From: Paraburkholderia eburnea
Lineage (GTDB): Bacteria > Pseudomonadota > Gammaproteobacteria > Burkholderiales > Burkholderiaceae
Length of the DNA: 64,000 bases
NCBI RefSeq assembly: GCF_002917095.1
Contig: NZ_PQGA01000017.1
Location: 62,001-126,000, forward strand
Direction: 5' to 3'
Shown here: one piece after another, positions 8,180 through 17,226 of the stretch
How the letters are laid out: each line of letters begins with the position of its first letter
How positions within the stretch are numbered: position 1 is the stretch's first letter
Program-made: the position numbers and the translations under genes
Notes under the pieces: generated by a model
The model's database searches: none
What the model was told of the DNA's origin: nothing
Seen by the model: the letters and a program-made list of their open reading frames with translations, nothing else

Positions 8180-9223
8180 ATGTCAGATCCCGTCAATGTC
8201 CGGCGTCGTCGGATTCTCGGCACTACGCTGGCGAGCTTGAGCCTCGCGGACCTGGGCCTGAACAGCCTGGCCCACGCGCAGTCCACGGAAGGCGCGGCGT
8301 CCAGCTCGCGTACGGGCAGTAACATCTCGTTCGGGCCGATCCGCCAGATCGACGCGGGCCTGCTGAACGTCGGCTATGCCGAGGCGGGACCAAAGGACGG
8401 TCAACCGGTGCTGCTGCTGCACGGCTGGCCATATGACATTCATAGCTTCGTCGAAGTCGCGCCGATGCTTGCGGCAGCGGGCTATCGCGTGATCGTGCCG
8501 TATTTGCGCGGTTATGGTTCGACGCGCTTTCTCTCCGCGAATACGCCGCGCAACGGCCAGCAGGCTGTGACCGCCGTGGACATCATCGCGTTCATGGATG
8601 CGCTGAAGATCGATCAGGCCATCCTGGGCGGTTACGATTGGGGCGGCCGCACGGCGGACTGCATCGCGGCGCTGTGGCCCGAACGCGTCAAGGGGCTGGT
8701 TTCGGTGAGCGGCTATTTGATCGGCTCTCAGGCGGCGAATAAAAACCCGTTGCCGCCGAAGGCCGAATTGCAGTGGTGGTATCAGTTCTACTTCTCGACC
8801 GAGCGCGGCGCGCAGGGCTATGCCGCCAACCGCGATGCGTTCAATAAACTGATCTGGCAACTGGCCTCGCCAAAGTGGAATTTCGATGACGCCACCTATG
8901 AGCGTACGGCGGCTTCATTCCAGAATCCGGATCATGTGGCTGTCGTGATTCACAATTACCGCTGGCGGCTGGGCCTCGTGCAAGGCGAATCGCGTCTCGA
9001 TGCAATCGAGCAGCGTCTTGCGGCTGGTCCGACGATTGCGGTACCGACGATTACGATGGAAGGCGATGCGAACGGCGCGCCGCATCCGGAACCGGCCTCC
9101 TACGCGAAGAAGTTTACGGGCAAGTATCTGCACCGCAATCTGACTGGCGGAATTGGGCACAACCTGCCGCAAGAAGCGCCGAAGGCGTTTGCCGAGGCGA
9201 TCCTGCAGGTGACGCATTTGTGA
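8180..9223 (+). CDS. Exported alpha/beta hydrolase (epoxide hydrolase/dehalogenase-like)
   Basis: A 347-residue alpha/beta-hydrolase-fold enzyme. Start ATG at 8180 has GGAG nine bases upstream; the frame is open back to 7907 but the upstream residues look non-coding. The N-terminus carries a four-Arg run followed by a hydrophobic segment and AHA (VRRRRILGTTLASLS ... LAHAQ), which suggests Tat or Sec export. HGWPYDIHSF is the oxyanion-hole region, Asp153 in GGYDWGGR is the likely nucleophile, and His327 in GIGHNLPQEAP the likely base. An Asp nucleophile is typical of epoxide hydrolases and haloalkane dehalogenases rather than esterases (Ser). The substrate is unknown. Transcription probably ends at the hairpin 40 bases downstream. 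Confidence 0.85.
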   Translation: MSDPVNVRRRRILGTTLASLSLADLGLNSLAHAQSTEGAASSSRTGSNISFGPIRQIDAGLLNVGYAEAGPKDGQPVLLLHGWPYDIHSFVEVAPMLAAAGYRVIVPYLRGYGSTRFLSANTPRNGQQAVTAVDIIAFMDALKIDQAILGGYDWGGRTADCIAALWPERVKGLVSVSGYLIGSQAANKNPLPPKAELQWWYQFYFSTERGAQGYAANRDAFNKLIWQLASPKWNFDDATYERTAASFQNPDHVAVVIHNYRWRLGLVQGESRLDAIEQRLAAGPTIAVPTITMEGDANGAPHPEPASYAKKFTGKYLHRNLTGGIGHNLPQEAPKAFAEAILQVTHL

Positions 9224-9264
9224 TGGAGAGGAGGCGTCGAAAAGCGTGAGTGATGCTGGAATGA

Positions 9265-9295
9265 AAACGCCCGGGGAGACCTGGGCGCTTTTTGT
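9265..9295 (+). terminator. Intrinsic terminator of the hydrolase gene
   Basis: AAAACGCCCGGGG-AGA-CCTGGGCG followed by CTTTTTG: a GC-rich stem with a U-tract on the plus strand, 42 bases after the hydrolase stop. Confidence 0.8.
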
Positions 9296-9333
9296 TGCGG
9301 GCAATATTGCGTCGATCAGCGCCCGCCTCGCAC

Positions 9334-9600
9334 TCAAGCTGCAAAGTCAGTCGATGCGGATAACACCTTCCATGCTTCCGTTTCCTGCGTGACGTATGCG
9401 TTTTTCGCAGCGATGGCAGCGAGCGTGTCCGTGCCAAGCGGAAGCCGCAGCGGCGGGTTTGACGCGTCGTCGATCACGTCGGGCGCCACGACCAGTGAAG
9501 ACGCATCCAGAAAGTCGGTGCGGAAATATCCCGGCTCGACCACGGTTGCGTGGATGCCCAGCGGCTTCAATTCGGCGTGGATGACCCTGCACATCCGCAA
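9334..9600 (-). pseudogene. Truncated SDR gene (C-terminal remnant at T6SS island edge)
   Basis: On the minus strand the frame reads VIHAELKPLGIHATVVEPGY followed by FRTDFLDASS and ends STDFAA. HAELKPLGI-x-x-x-x-x-EPGYFRTDF is the usual stretch just after the catalytic YxxxK helix of classical short-chain dehydrogenases, so only about the last 85 of ~280 residues remain. An in-frame TAG lies a few codons upstream of 9600 and no Rossmann-fold half precedes it. The break coincides with the left edge of the T6SS island. A matching LysR remnant sits at the other edge on the opposite strand. Confidence 0.75.
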
Positions 9601-9797
9601 GGGTTGCGGCTACCTCCGCACGTCTGTTGCTTTCGTCAATGGGCGGGCCTTGGTGGGGTAGGTCTTCGGACCTGCCGGTACTGGTCAAGCAGCCGGTTTC
9701 CACACCCTGTCAATGTGCCCGCTCACCCCACCTTGTCGCGTTGTGCGCGGGCCCGTCTCAAGGACCTGCATGCCATGTCCGACGACACTCTCTCACC

Positions 9798-10118
9798 GTG
9801 CCGTTGCCGGGCACAGCCCTGCGCACCCTCCTGCGCGACTACAACCGCCTGCAAAGTCTTGCCATGCTCGCGGCCAGCCACGCCGATACGCGCGTAGACG
9901 ACCTTCAGCAGCTCGGCCGCCTGATCCGCGAGGTCATGCGGGCTGGCCCCGGCGACGCCGGGCGCGCGACCCTCGCGCTTGTCGAAAATCTGATCGGGCA
10001 GATCGAGTCGCGCGCCCGCGATGACGCGACGATGCTCCTCTGCGCCCTGCATCGCGAGAACCTCCAGGAATGGCCGTTCCCGGTGCGCGATCCGCTCGCG
10101 CCGCCCGCGCATCACTAG
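9798..10118 (+). CDS. Small T6SS-linked protein, apparently frameshifted at its start
   Basis: The frame to the TAG at 10116-10118 has a plausible helical protein (LRTLLRDYNRLQSLAMLAAS, then DDLQQLGRLIREVM and ALVENLIGQIESRA). In this frame the best start is a GTG at 9798 with no Shine-Dalgarno. A well-placed ATG at 9775 with AAGGA upstream is in another frame; deleting one TC from the CTCTCTC tract at 9788-9794 would join them as MSDDTLTVPLPGTALRTLLR. I therefore suspect a two-base slippage insertion, leaving the gene either inactive, weakly expressed from GTG or switchable. The family is not recognised. It lies upstream of vgrG on the same strand, separated by 253 bp with no other gene. Confidence 0.45.
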   Translation: MPLPGTALRTLLRDYNRLQSLAMLAASHADTRVDDLQQLGRLIREVMRAGPGDAGRATLALVENLIGQIESRARDDATMLLCALHRENLQEWPFPVRDPLAPPAHH

Positions 10119-10371
10119 CGTGTTTTTCGCGGGACGTTCCCCGCCGGTTAAGGGCGTTTGCTACGGACTACCACGCAATGGAATCTCGAAAAATCGGCAG
10201 ATCGCGGGGTTGTCCTTGTTTGACAAAAACGTGGGGAATTGCAGACGCCATCCTGATGCCCCGATTGACGCATGGATGGAGTAATTCCTTAATTGCTGGT
10301 TGCCAGAAATCGCGAATCCGGCGAGAAGCGTCAATCCGGCGGCTTCGCCTTGTTCCTTTTAACGAACCGGG

Positions 10372-12750
10372 ATGCGTATGGATGCTGTGACAAAACGATT
10401 TACGGATACCTTGCTCCACCCAAGCGCGCGCCTGAGTCAGCGCCTGAGCCTGTGGGTAGGCGGACTCGACATTCCGCTCGACGTGGTCAACTTCAAGGCG
10501 AAGGCCGGCTTCTGCCGGGACTATTTCGTCGACGTCACGGTCACGTCGCCGGAACTGGCCATCGACGGCAAGCTCTGCGTGGGGAAACGGGCGGGGTTGC
10601 AGATCGACGAGTGTGCGACCGTGCCTTCGGCGAGCTATGCCGACTCCGTCGACCGTGAGGCGGCGACCTTCAACGGCGTGATCACGCGCTGGAAGCGGGT
10701 CAGCGTGAGTCGCGACGAGGGCACCTACCGCCTGCGCCTCGAACCGCGTTTCGCGGCCCTCCTCAAGCGCATAGTCCGGTCCGATACGTTCAAGGACGTT
10801 ACCCTCCAGGAGCTGATCACGCAGGCCGTCGTCGACCGGAAGAATTTCGACGCCTTCGACGTGGAGTTCCAGATTGAGGGATTCGACGAGAAGATGGAAC
10901 AGGTGGTCATGTATGAGGAGTCGCTCTACAACCTGATTACCCGTCACTGCCGCCGCAAGGGCGTTTTCTGGTTCTACCGGCAGGGCCGCAGCAAGGACGG
11001 GCGACTTGAGACCATTGTTTTCGCCAACAATCCGCGCGCCTATATCCGCTCGATCGAGGTGCCGCTGCTCGACGGCGCGGGTCTGAACAGCAACTGGCAG
11101 GAAGCGGTGCAGCAGGTCAACGAGCACCGCAGGCTGGTTGCCGCGACGGTCGAGGTATGGGAGCGCAACTATCGCACGCCGGACGACCCGTTACGGGCGA
11201 GCGCGAGCGTCTCCAGCGAAGCGGGGGACCGCTCGGTATTCGGCCAGATCAACCGCAGCGCGGAGTTCCACCTCACGCAGCAGCAAGGCGAGGCGCTGGT
11301 CCAGGCACGGCGCGACGAGCTGGTAGCGCGGCAGGCGACGCTCTCGGGCACGACCGACGCGAAGGGTGTCGCGCCGGGCGTGGTCATGAAGCTGACGAAC
11401 GCGAAGCTCGCAAGCGCGGAATACGGCTTCGTGATTACCTCGATGGTCATGAAGGGCAGCCGCACGAAGCCGGCGTTCACCCGCTTCAAGGCGATGCCCG
11501 CGCACCTCGCGTATCGGCCACGGTTCGACTACGAGCGTGACTGGCGATTTATCAATGGCCCCGTCGTAGGCGTCGTCACGACATTTGATTCGGCGCCCTA
11601 CGCGTGCCTCGACGAATACGGGCGGTATCCGGTTCTGCCGAAGTTCCTGCAAGGCTCGGGCAATACCGACCGGCAACTGCTTAAGCTGCGTCTGCTGCGG
11701 CCGTCCTCGTCGTATCAGGGTGGCTTCCACTCGCCACTGCTTCCGACGACCGAGGTCCTGCTCGAAGCGGCCCACAACGACGTCGACCGCCTGCATATCT
11801 CCGGTGCCCTGCACGACTATTCCCACCCGGACGTGGTTCACGGCGCGAACGCAATGTTCAGCTACGCGATCTGGCGTTCGCCGCTGCGTGGCGCGGAGAT
11901 CGTCTTTAACGATTTGCAGGGCAAGGAAAGCGCGCGAATCGCGACGGTCTACAACCAGACGGCGATGAACCAGGGCTACCTGCTCAACAGCAAAAAGCTC
12001 AAGCGCGGGGAGGGGTATGAGGTCACGACCCAGGGATGGGGTACGACGCGCGCGGCGAAAGGGTTGTTCTTTACGGCGGATGCTGCGGCGGGAGCCGATA
12101 CGCCGCACCTCGAAATGCCTGCCGCCGTTGCGCTGCTCAAGTCGGCATTACAGCGTGTGACGGATCTCGCGGCGGCAACCACGCAGGCCGGAGCCGATCC
12201 TGCCGATCGCGCGACGCAGGCGGCGCTTCTCGACGGGCTGAACCAGCTCCGCGACGCGGGGCTGCTCGCGAGTGCCCCGGGCGGCATGGCGTTCGTCACA
12301 CCGAAATCGGTCCAGCACTCGGCGGGCGAGAACGTGATCGTCACCGCCGGCCAGAGCATGGACGCCAGCATCACGAAGCGGCTACGCATGGTAGCGGGCG
12401 AACTGATCTCGCTATGCTCGCACAAGCTCGGGCTGAACTTTATCGCGGCGAAGGGCAAGGTCATGATGGCGGCGCTCACGGACGGGATGGACCTGTTCGC
12501 GCAGAAGCAGTTGCGCGTCGCGAGCGAAACTGCGGACGTCCAGGTTTCTGCGAAGTCGAAGATCACGTTGAATTGCGGGGGCGCTTCCGTCGTCTTGGAG
12601 GGCGGCAATATCACGTTCCATTGTCCCGGCGCATACACCATCAAGGCCGCCTCGTTTACCTTCGTGGGACCGGACAACGTCGCGACGACGCTGCCTGTGC
12701 TGCCCCAAAGCGATCTTCAGCTCGACGATCTGTACTCCCATACGCACTAG
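10372..12750 (+). CDS. vgrG: T6SS tip protein VgrG
   Basis: A 792-residue VgrG, the trimeric needle tip of the type VI secretion system that carries effectors out of the cell. The N-terminal half corresponds to the gp27-like part (LSLWVGGLDIPLDVVNFKAK and the charged LQIDECATVP region). The middle RFKAMPAHLAYRP stretch leads into the gp5-like OB domain. The C-terminal part has the repetitive needle (SITKRLRMVAGELISLCSHK, SKITLNCGGASVVLEGGNI) of the DUF2345 extension. The downstream effector begins six bases after the stop, so the pair is translationally linked and VgrG is presumably its carrier. The start at 10372 has only a weak ribosome-binding site; ATG at 10378 is an alternative. Confidence 0.93.
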   Translation: MRMDAVTKRFTDTLLHPSARLSQRLSLWVGGLDIPLDVVNFKAKAGFCRDYFVDVTVTSPELAIDGKLCVGKRAGLQIDECATVPSASYADSVDREAATFNGVITRWKRVSVSRDEGTYRLRLEPRFAALLKRIVRSDTFKDVTLQELITQAVVDRKNFDAFDVEFQIEGFDEKMEQVVMYEESLYNLITRHCRRKGVFWFYRQGRSKDGRLETIVFANNPRAYIRSIEVPLLDGAGLNSNWQEAVQQVNEHRRLVAATVEVWERNYRTPDDPLRASASVSSEAGDRSVFGQINRSAEFHLTQQQGEALVQARRDELVARQATLSGTTDAKGVAPGVVMKLTNAKLASAEYGFVITSMVMKGSRTKPAFTRFKAMPAHLAYRPRFDYERDWRFINGPVVGVVTTFDSAPYACLDEYGRYPVLPKFLQGSGNTDRQLLKLRLLRPSSSYQGGFHSPLLPTTEVLLEAAHNDVDRLHISGALHDYSHPDVVHGANAMFSYAIWRSPLRGAEIVFNDLQGKESARIATVYNQTAMNQGYLLNSKKLKRGEGYEVTTQGWGTTRAAKGLFFTADAAAGADTPHLEMPAAVALLKSALQRVTDLAAATTQAGADPADRATQAALLDGLNQLRDAGLLASAPGGMAFVTPKSVQHSAGENVIVTAGQSMDASITKRLRMVAGELISLCSHKLGLNFIAAKGKVMMAALTDGMDLFAQKQLRVASETADVQVSAKSKITLNCGGASVVLEGGNITFHCPGAYTIKAASFTFVGPDNVATTLPVLPQSDLQLDDLYSHTH

Positions 12751-12756
12751 ACCGCC

Positions 12757-15174
12757 ATGATTATCAGCCCTCCCTTTCTGCCCCAATCGGGCGTGACGTC
12801 GAGCGATGCCTCGAAGCCGGACCCAATGATGGACGCCGTCGACAAGTTCGAGCTTGCACACGGTATCTACCCGGTCGCGTTCGACCGGCACTGGCATTGT
12901 GGCGTCCATCTGGCGCCCGACGTGCACGGCGCGGTTTATGCCATCGCCGACGGCGATGTCGTTGCGTACCGGGTCTGCCAGCACGCGATCAACTCCGGCA
13001 ACAGCAACGCGGGTTTCGTCCTGCTCAGGCACTCGACCGAAACGGGCGATGGCCGCACGCTGACGTTCTATTCGCTCTACATGCACCTGTTGCCGCTCGC
13101 GGAGTACCACACGTTCGGTTACGACGCGACGGGGCTGGCGGACTTCCTGTGCAAGCCTACCGGTGAGGTTCCGCAGGGGCAGGTAGCGCCTGCGGTGGCG
13201 GGCGGCGTCCATAAGGTACGGCGCAAAGATATCGTTGGTTATCTCGGGCGTTATCAAGGCGTCGTGTATATGCACTGCGAAGTCTTCATGCTGCCGGCCG
13301 ATTTCGATACTTTTTTCGGCCATACGCAGCTCGGCAACGCGACGCCGGTTACGCCGACGACGACGGATTGCTGGGGGCATACCTACTACACGATTCCCGC
13401 CGGGCAACAATTTTATCCACTACCGCCCGGAACTGATGAACACAACAAACTGCATGGCATCGAGTTTGACCCGGGGCAGGTAGGGACGAATACGCTGCCG
13501 CTCGTCGTCGAAACGTACTTCAGCAAAGGGACAAAGTACACCAATGTCTGGAGCGTCGCGGCGGACGGTTCGCGCACGCTGCTGACGGAGCAGCCGGTAC
13601 CCGAGCCCGATTACGAATACGACCTTTACAAGCGTGCGACGGCGCTCTATGGGGCCTGCCCGAGCGACGGGTACGAGATGCTGCGCTTCGGACGTATCCT
13701 TTCGGCACCTACGCTAACGGATCAGTCGGCCAATTCACCTCCTCCGGTAGACGGGGCATTGCCGGGCAATCCTCATCCGACAAATGTCTCCAGCCAGCGC
13801 GTTACGTGGCTGCGGGTTTCTTACGCAGCAGACCACTTCGGTTATATCGACATCAATGCCCGGGCGATCAAGAAGTTGTCCGACGCAGATTTCCCGTCGT
13901 TCATGGGCTGGCAGAAGCTAAGCGACGGTAATACGCCTTTTGGCAGTGACGGGTTGTGCGATATCGACGCGCTAAAGAAACTCGTCAGAGACGCTTCAGC
14001 TAACGAACAGCCCACAGTCTCGGCGGCAACGACTGAGGTACAGAAGGCGGACGCACTTTCCAGTTACGTGAGGGGGCACGATGGCGTCCGCCAGGCATTG
14101 CGTGGATTCATCTGCAACGCTCCCAGCGAATGGGATAGTACGAACAACAATACGCGTTACGTGAAGCTGCTCGACGAGGGAGGCTTTTATCACGGGAACG
14201 AGGCAGGTTACACCAAGTTCCTCGACTACCTGAAGGAAATCCAGTTTTGGGGCGTGACCGGCTTGCCCGCCGGGAAGAATCTCTGGTTCTTCCATCCGCT
14301 CGCATTTATACGGCATTTTAGGAAGTGTGGCTGGCTAACCCGCGATGAACTAGCGGCTACATTTCCTCGCTATCCGTTCTATACGGAAAGTGACCATCCT
14401 CGGAGAGCTATTACAACCGACAACGATACTTATCGGGTAACGCTGGAAATTGCGCGTCAACGTATTAAAAATCACGTAGTTGCGCTAAACAATTGCCTTA
14501 GAAAGTATATGGGAAGTGATTCAAAGCGGATTTCCCTATTTTTGGCGCAAGTCTTATTGGAAACGGCCCAATGGCGTAATCTCGGTGGTACAAGACGCCT
14601 TATGCATGAATGGGGTTTTGGTCAATACTCTGCTGCCAATCCAGCGACGCAATACTATGGGCCATTTTATGGTCGTGGAGTTATGCAGCTTACTTGGGTT
14701 GGAAATTTTGAGGCGTATGGGACGTATCGAGCTATACCTAATAACACTACAGGTTCATACGTTGAGCGGTTGCCGGGTTCGCAGCACCGTATCACGGCGA
14801 CTTCGCAGCACTACTCAGCGAATCCGAGTGATGGTGGACATTTGATGCTTTGGTCGCCGCGTTACGATCCGGATATTATCGCGGAGAATGCTGAATATGC
14901 GTGTGACTCAGGTGGTTTCTATTGGGTATCGAAGTCATTTTCTCAAGGGTTGTTGGATATTAATAGGGTTTCCGACAAAAACTTTTCGGCTTCGAACGTA
15001 GGTTTTATAAATCGGCTCGTTAACGGGGGTGGAAACGGTTACTACGAGAGGCAGGCCTATTCAGTATTTATATCGCGCGTCTTGGGTGATGAAATTGATG
15101 CTGATGAGGCGGTGCTAATTAATCCTCCTCACCCAAAGGTTGCTGTTTTGGCAAATATGCTTAGACCGGAGTAA
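12757..15174 (+). CDS. T6SS peptidoglycan-hydrolase effector (M23-like + GH19/lysozyme-like)
   Basis: An 805-residue protein immediately downstream of vgrG. The N-terminal ~200 residues resemble an M23/LytM fold: HWHCGVHLAPDVHGAVYAIA, DGDVVAYRV, SLYMHLLP and YMHCEVF, although the metal-binding HxxxD/HxH pattern is only partly present. The C-terminal third (from about residue 560) resembles a GH19 chitinase/lysozyme-type muramidase: FLAQVLLETAQW with candidate catalytic Glu602, then YYGPFYGRGVMQLTWVGNF. No signal peptide is present, as expected for T6SS cargo acting in the target periplasm. From about 14390 on, base composition falls well below that of the neighbours, and the low-GC stretch continues through the next gene, which suggests the toxin domain and immunity gene were acquired together. 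The exact bond cleaved is not known from sequence. Confidence 0.82.
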   Translation: MIISPPFLPQSGVTSSDASKPDPMMDAVDKFELAHGIYPVAFDRHWHCGVHLAPDVHGAVYAIADGDVVAYRVCQHAINSGNSNAGFVLLRHSTETGDGRTLTFYSLYMHLLPLAEYHTFGYDATGLADFLCKPTGEVPQGQVAPAVAGGVHKVRRKDIVGYLGRYQGVVYMHCEVFMLPADFDTFFGHTQLGNATPVTPTTTDCWGHTYYTIPAGQQFYPLPPGTDEHNKLHGIEFDPGQVGTNTLPLVVETYFSKGTKYTNVWSVAADGSRTLLTEQPVPEPDYEYDLYKRATALYGACPSDGYEMLRFGRILSAPTLTDQSANSPPPVDGALPGNPHPTNVSSQRVTWLRVSYAADHFGYIDINARAIKKLSDADFPSFMGWQKLSDGNTPFGSDGLCDIDALKKLVRDASANEQPTVSAATTEVQKADALSSYVRGHDGVRQALRGFICNAPSEWDSTNNNTRYVKLLDEGGFYHGNEAGYTKFLDYLKEIQFWGVTGLPAGKNLWFFHPLAFIRHFRKCGWLTRDELAATFPRYPFYTESDHPRRAITTDNDTYRVTLEIARQRIKNHVVALNNCLRKYMGSDSKRISLFLAQVLLETAQWRNLGGTRRLMHEWGFGQYSAANPATQYYGPFYGRGVMQLTWVGNFEAYGTYRAIPNNTTGSYVERLPGSQHRITATSQHYSANPSDGGHLMLWSPRYDPDIIAENAEYACDSGGFYWVSKSFSQGLLDINRVSDKNFSASNVGFINRLVNGGGNGYYERQAYSVFISRVLGDEIDADEAVLINPPHPKVAVLANMLRPE

Positions 15175-15177
15175 TCT

Positions 15178-15642
15178 ATGAGAATAATCAGGTCCTTAGT
15201 GGCTGTGGCGATGCTCGCGATATCGTTTTCGGTGTACGCTGCCGATTTTTCGAAAACTTTCACTCCATCTCCTGGGGTTACTGCTGTAGTGGAAATTAAA
15301 GGTCAAAATTTGGTGTGGAGGCTATCTGGGAGGAATGGAGTTAAGCAGGGTGAGATAAGTCTCGACACAGAAAAACCTCCAAATATCGAAATTGGCAGTT
15401 ATGACTTTAGCGGGCGAATTGGATTTTTGGTGTCGCATGTAGACGATGGGATGGGGACGTATGAAGTCGATAGGGTTTTTACATATTCTCTATCGTCTAA
15501 TGAGTTTGTAGAGAGGTTTCCATCATGTGGTGATGAATTTGTTAACCTCCAGGTGGATAAGAAGAGGCGCTACTTGGTTAGTACATATTGGGATCAAAAT
15601 ATCCCTAAAAGGTGCGTTACTAGATTGTCAATTAGAAGATGA
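15178..15642 (+). CDS. Probable periplasmic immunity protein for the upstream effector
   Basis: A 154-residue protein that starts three bases after the effector stop. It has a Sec signal peptide (hydrophobic SLVAVAMLAISFSVYA, cleavage before ADF), so it acts in the periplasm, where a peptidoglycan-degrading effector would have to be neutralised. The mature part includes GSYDFSGRIGFLVSHVDDGM and two cysteines (SCGDEF and KRCVTR) that could form a disulfide. The YDFxG...HxDxGMGTY pattern is reminiscent of XAC2610-like periplasmic inhibitors, a weak resemblance only. Its AT-rich composition matches the effector's C-terminal domain and not its surroundings. The role is inferred from position, export signal and composition. 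Confidence 0.7.
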   Translation: MRIIRSLVAVAMLAISFSVYAADFSKTFTPSPGVTAVVEIKGQNLVWRLSGRNGVKQGEISLDTEKPPNIEIGSYDFSGRIGFLVSHVDDGMGTYEVDRVFTYSLSSNEFVERFPSCGDEFVNLQVDKKRRYLVSTYWDQNIPKRCVTRLSIRR

Positions 15643-15667
15643 TGAATAAATTAATTTCAACGACAAC

Positions 15668-15934
15668 ATGAATACAAAATCACCGATCCGTAAGGGTGAC
15701 AAACTCGAACACGGTGGCGAAGTGACGGGCGGCTCGCCGTGGACCAATTTCATGAGCCGGCCGCTCGCCCGCAAGGGCGACGCGGCGCTCTGCGCGCAGC
15801 ACGGCCCGACTGTCATCGACGAGGGTTACGAGAAATTCCCTGACCGTGACGGCGAGTGGGTCGCCATGCACCATCACCGCTGTGCATGTGGCTGCCGGCT
15901 GATCTCGTCGCTCCAGAACGTCAATATCGCGTAA
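15668..15934 (+). CDS. PAAR-domain T6SS spike protein
   Basis: An 88-residue PAAR protein, the conical cap that sharpens the VgrG tip and can carry effectors. Recognisable elements are IRKGDKLEHGGEVTGG, RKGDAALCAQHGPTVIDEG and DGEWVAMHHHRCACGC; the His/Cys cluster near the C-terminus fits the zinc site of PAAR proteins. It lies 25 bases after the immunity gene, where GC content returns to the high value of the region. Its TAA overlaps the ATG of the next gene (TAATG), which indicates translational coupling. Confidence 0.88.
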   Translation: MNTKSPIRKGDKLEHGGEVTGGSPWTNFMSRPLARKGDAALCAQHGPTVIDEGYEKFPDRDGEWVAMHHHRCACGCRLISSLQNVNIA

Positions 15935-17226
15935 TGCCGGTCGACCTCTCTCCTGCGGGTCGCGCGAGCGCCTATCCGCGCCGTCCCCGGTTCTGGCCGT
16001 GGTGGTTCTGCATCTGGCTCGCCTGCAACATGGTCGGCGTCGCCATTGCCATGCTGGCCTGGCCGAAGGGACAACCAGCGAGCGGGGGATCGTTCTGGTT
16101 CTGGTTCGTTGGCGTTCCAAACGGTGCCTTTGTGCTGTTGTTCGGCATCGAGCGCATCGGCTATGAGGGCCTGTGGTATCGGGCGCACTGGCGTAACCAT
16201 CATCGGAACCGGTGGCTGGCGGAGCGGTTACGTACGGCGCAGCGGCCCCTCCAGGTGCTCTGCGTAGGCTACTGTCTGCCGCTTGGCGGACAGATGCTTG
16301 CCGACGCGATTGCCGTCGGGAAACGCCTCCTCGTTGAGCAATTACCGCGCGCCGGCATGGCGCGCGTTTCTCACGCGCGCTTTGAGGAGGCGAACTGGAC
16401 GGTCGAGGAGCCCGCTCCGGAGGTTCCTGAGTATCGCGAAGATAGCCTCGACGCGAAACGTGCGACGCAATCTGTATCGCTGCTGACGCTCAAGATTGCG
16501 CAGACGCTAGAACAGCTTTCCGGGAGTCTGGGGGCGCTGACGTGCTACGAGCGGGTCTGGTGGCCGCAGGTTCGCGTATTGAGCGCCCCGGGCCGGGAGC
16601 AGGCGGACGTTGCACAGGTCGTCGGGGCGCTGCGTATCGCGGGTCTACCGTCGCTCGCGGTACAGGCCGTACCGGCTTCAGATGGCTTGATGGTGGCCGA
16701 TGCGTGGCTCGACGCGAGGGAGGCCCGCCCGCTGCTTGTCGTCGCGACCGCCTGGCACGAGAACGGACCACCGGAAGCCAGTACCGAGGGATGCGTCGCC
16801 GTGCTGCTCTCGGCGGGCTACTTCAAGCTGCCGGAGACGGTCAGGGTCGCGGCGCTCCTGCACCGGCCCGTCCGGGGCCTTGCCGGCGAGGCCGCATACG
16901 GCTTCGCCAATGCTGCCTTATGGGGCAAGGCAGCCTGGACCTCGCTCGTACGTGCGTGGATTACCCGGCCCGTCGACGGCTGCGACAAGGCGCTCTACGC
17001 GGCCCATATGGACGCCATTTCGAAAGACGAGGCGCAGCGCAGGCCCGACCGCATCGTTGGCGACTTCGGCGACGGCAACGGCTGGCTGTCCGTCGTAGCC
17101 GCCGTCGAGTCGGGCGCGGCGGATGGCCCGCAACTCATCATCGACGACATGCAGTCTGCGGTCCTGCGCGTCACGCCCAATACAACCGACACCCCCCCGA
17201 TTTCCGATGACAGACCCCAGGATTAA
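15934..17226 (+). CDS. T6SS-linked membrane protein of unknown function
   Basis: A 430-residue protein coupled by a one-base overlap to the PAAR gene and overlapping the tssM-like gene by 20 bases. The N-terminus is Pro/Arg-rich, then two transmembrane helices lie around residues 22-45 (WWFCIWLACNMVGVAIAMLA) and 52-72 (WFWFVGVPNGAFVLLFG); the remaining ~350 residues are soluble. I do not recognise a domain. Tight coupling on both sides says it functions with the PAAR/TssM products, perhaps as an assembly or cargo-loading factor of this T6SS type. That role is inference only. Confidence 0.75.
   Translation: MPVDLSPAGRASAYPRRPRFWPWWFCIWLACNMVGVAIAMLAWPKGQPASGGSFWFWFVGVPNGAFVLLFGIERIGYEGLWYRAHWRNHHRNRWLAERLRTAQRPLQVLCVGYCLPLGGQMLADAIAVGKRLLVEQLPRAGMARVSHARFEEANWTVEEPAPEVPEYREDSLDAKRATQSVSLLTLKIAQTLEQLSGSLGALTCYERVWWPQVRVLSAPGREQADVAQVVGALRIAGLPSLAVQAVPASDGLMVADAWLDAREARPLLVVATAWHENGPPEASTEGCVAVLLSAGYFKLPETVRVAALLHRPVRGLAGEAAYGFANAALWGKAAWTSLVRAWITRPVDGCDKALYAAHMDAISKDEAQRRPDRIVGDFGDGNGWLSVVAAVESGAADGPQLIIDDMQSAVLRVTPNTTDTPPISDDRPQD

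Noticed and set aside
10302..10345. Direct repeat AATCCGGCG before vgrG
   Set aside because: Two short copies only, in a stretch without other promoter signs; probably chance.
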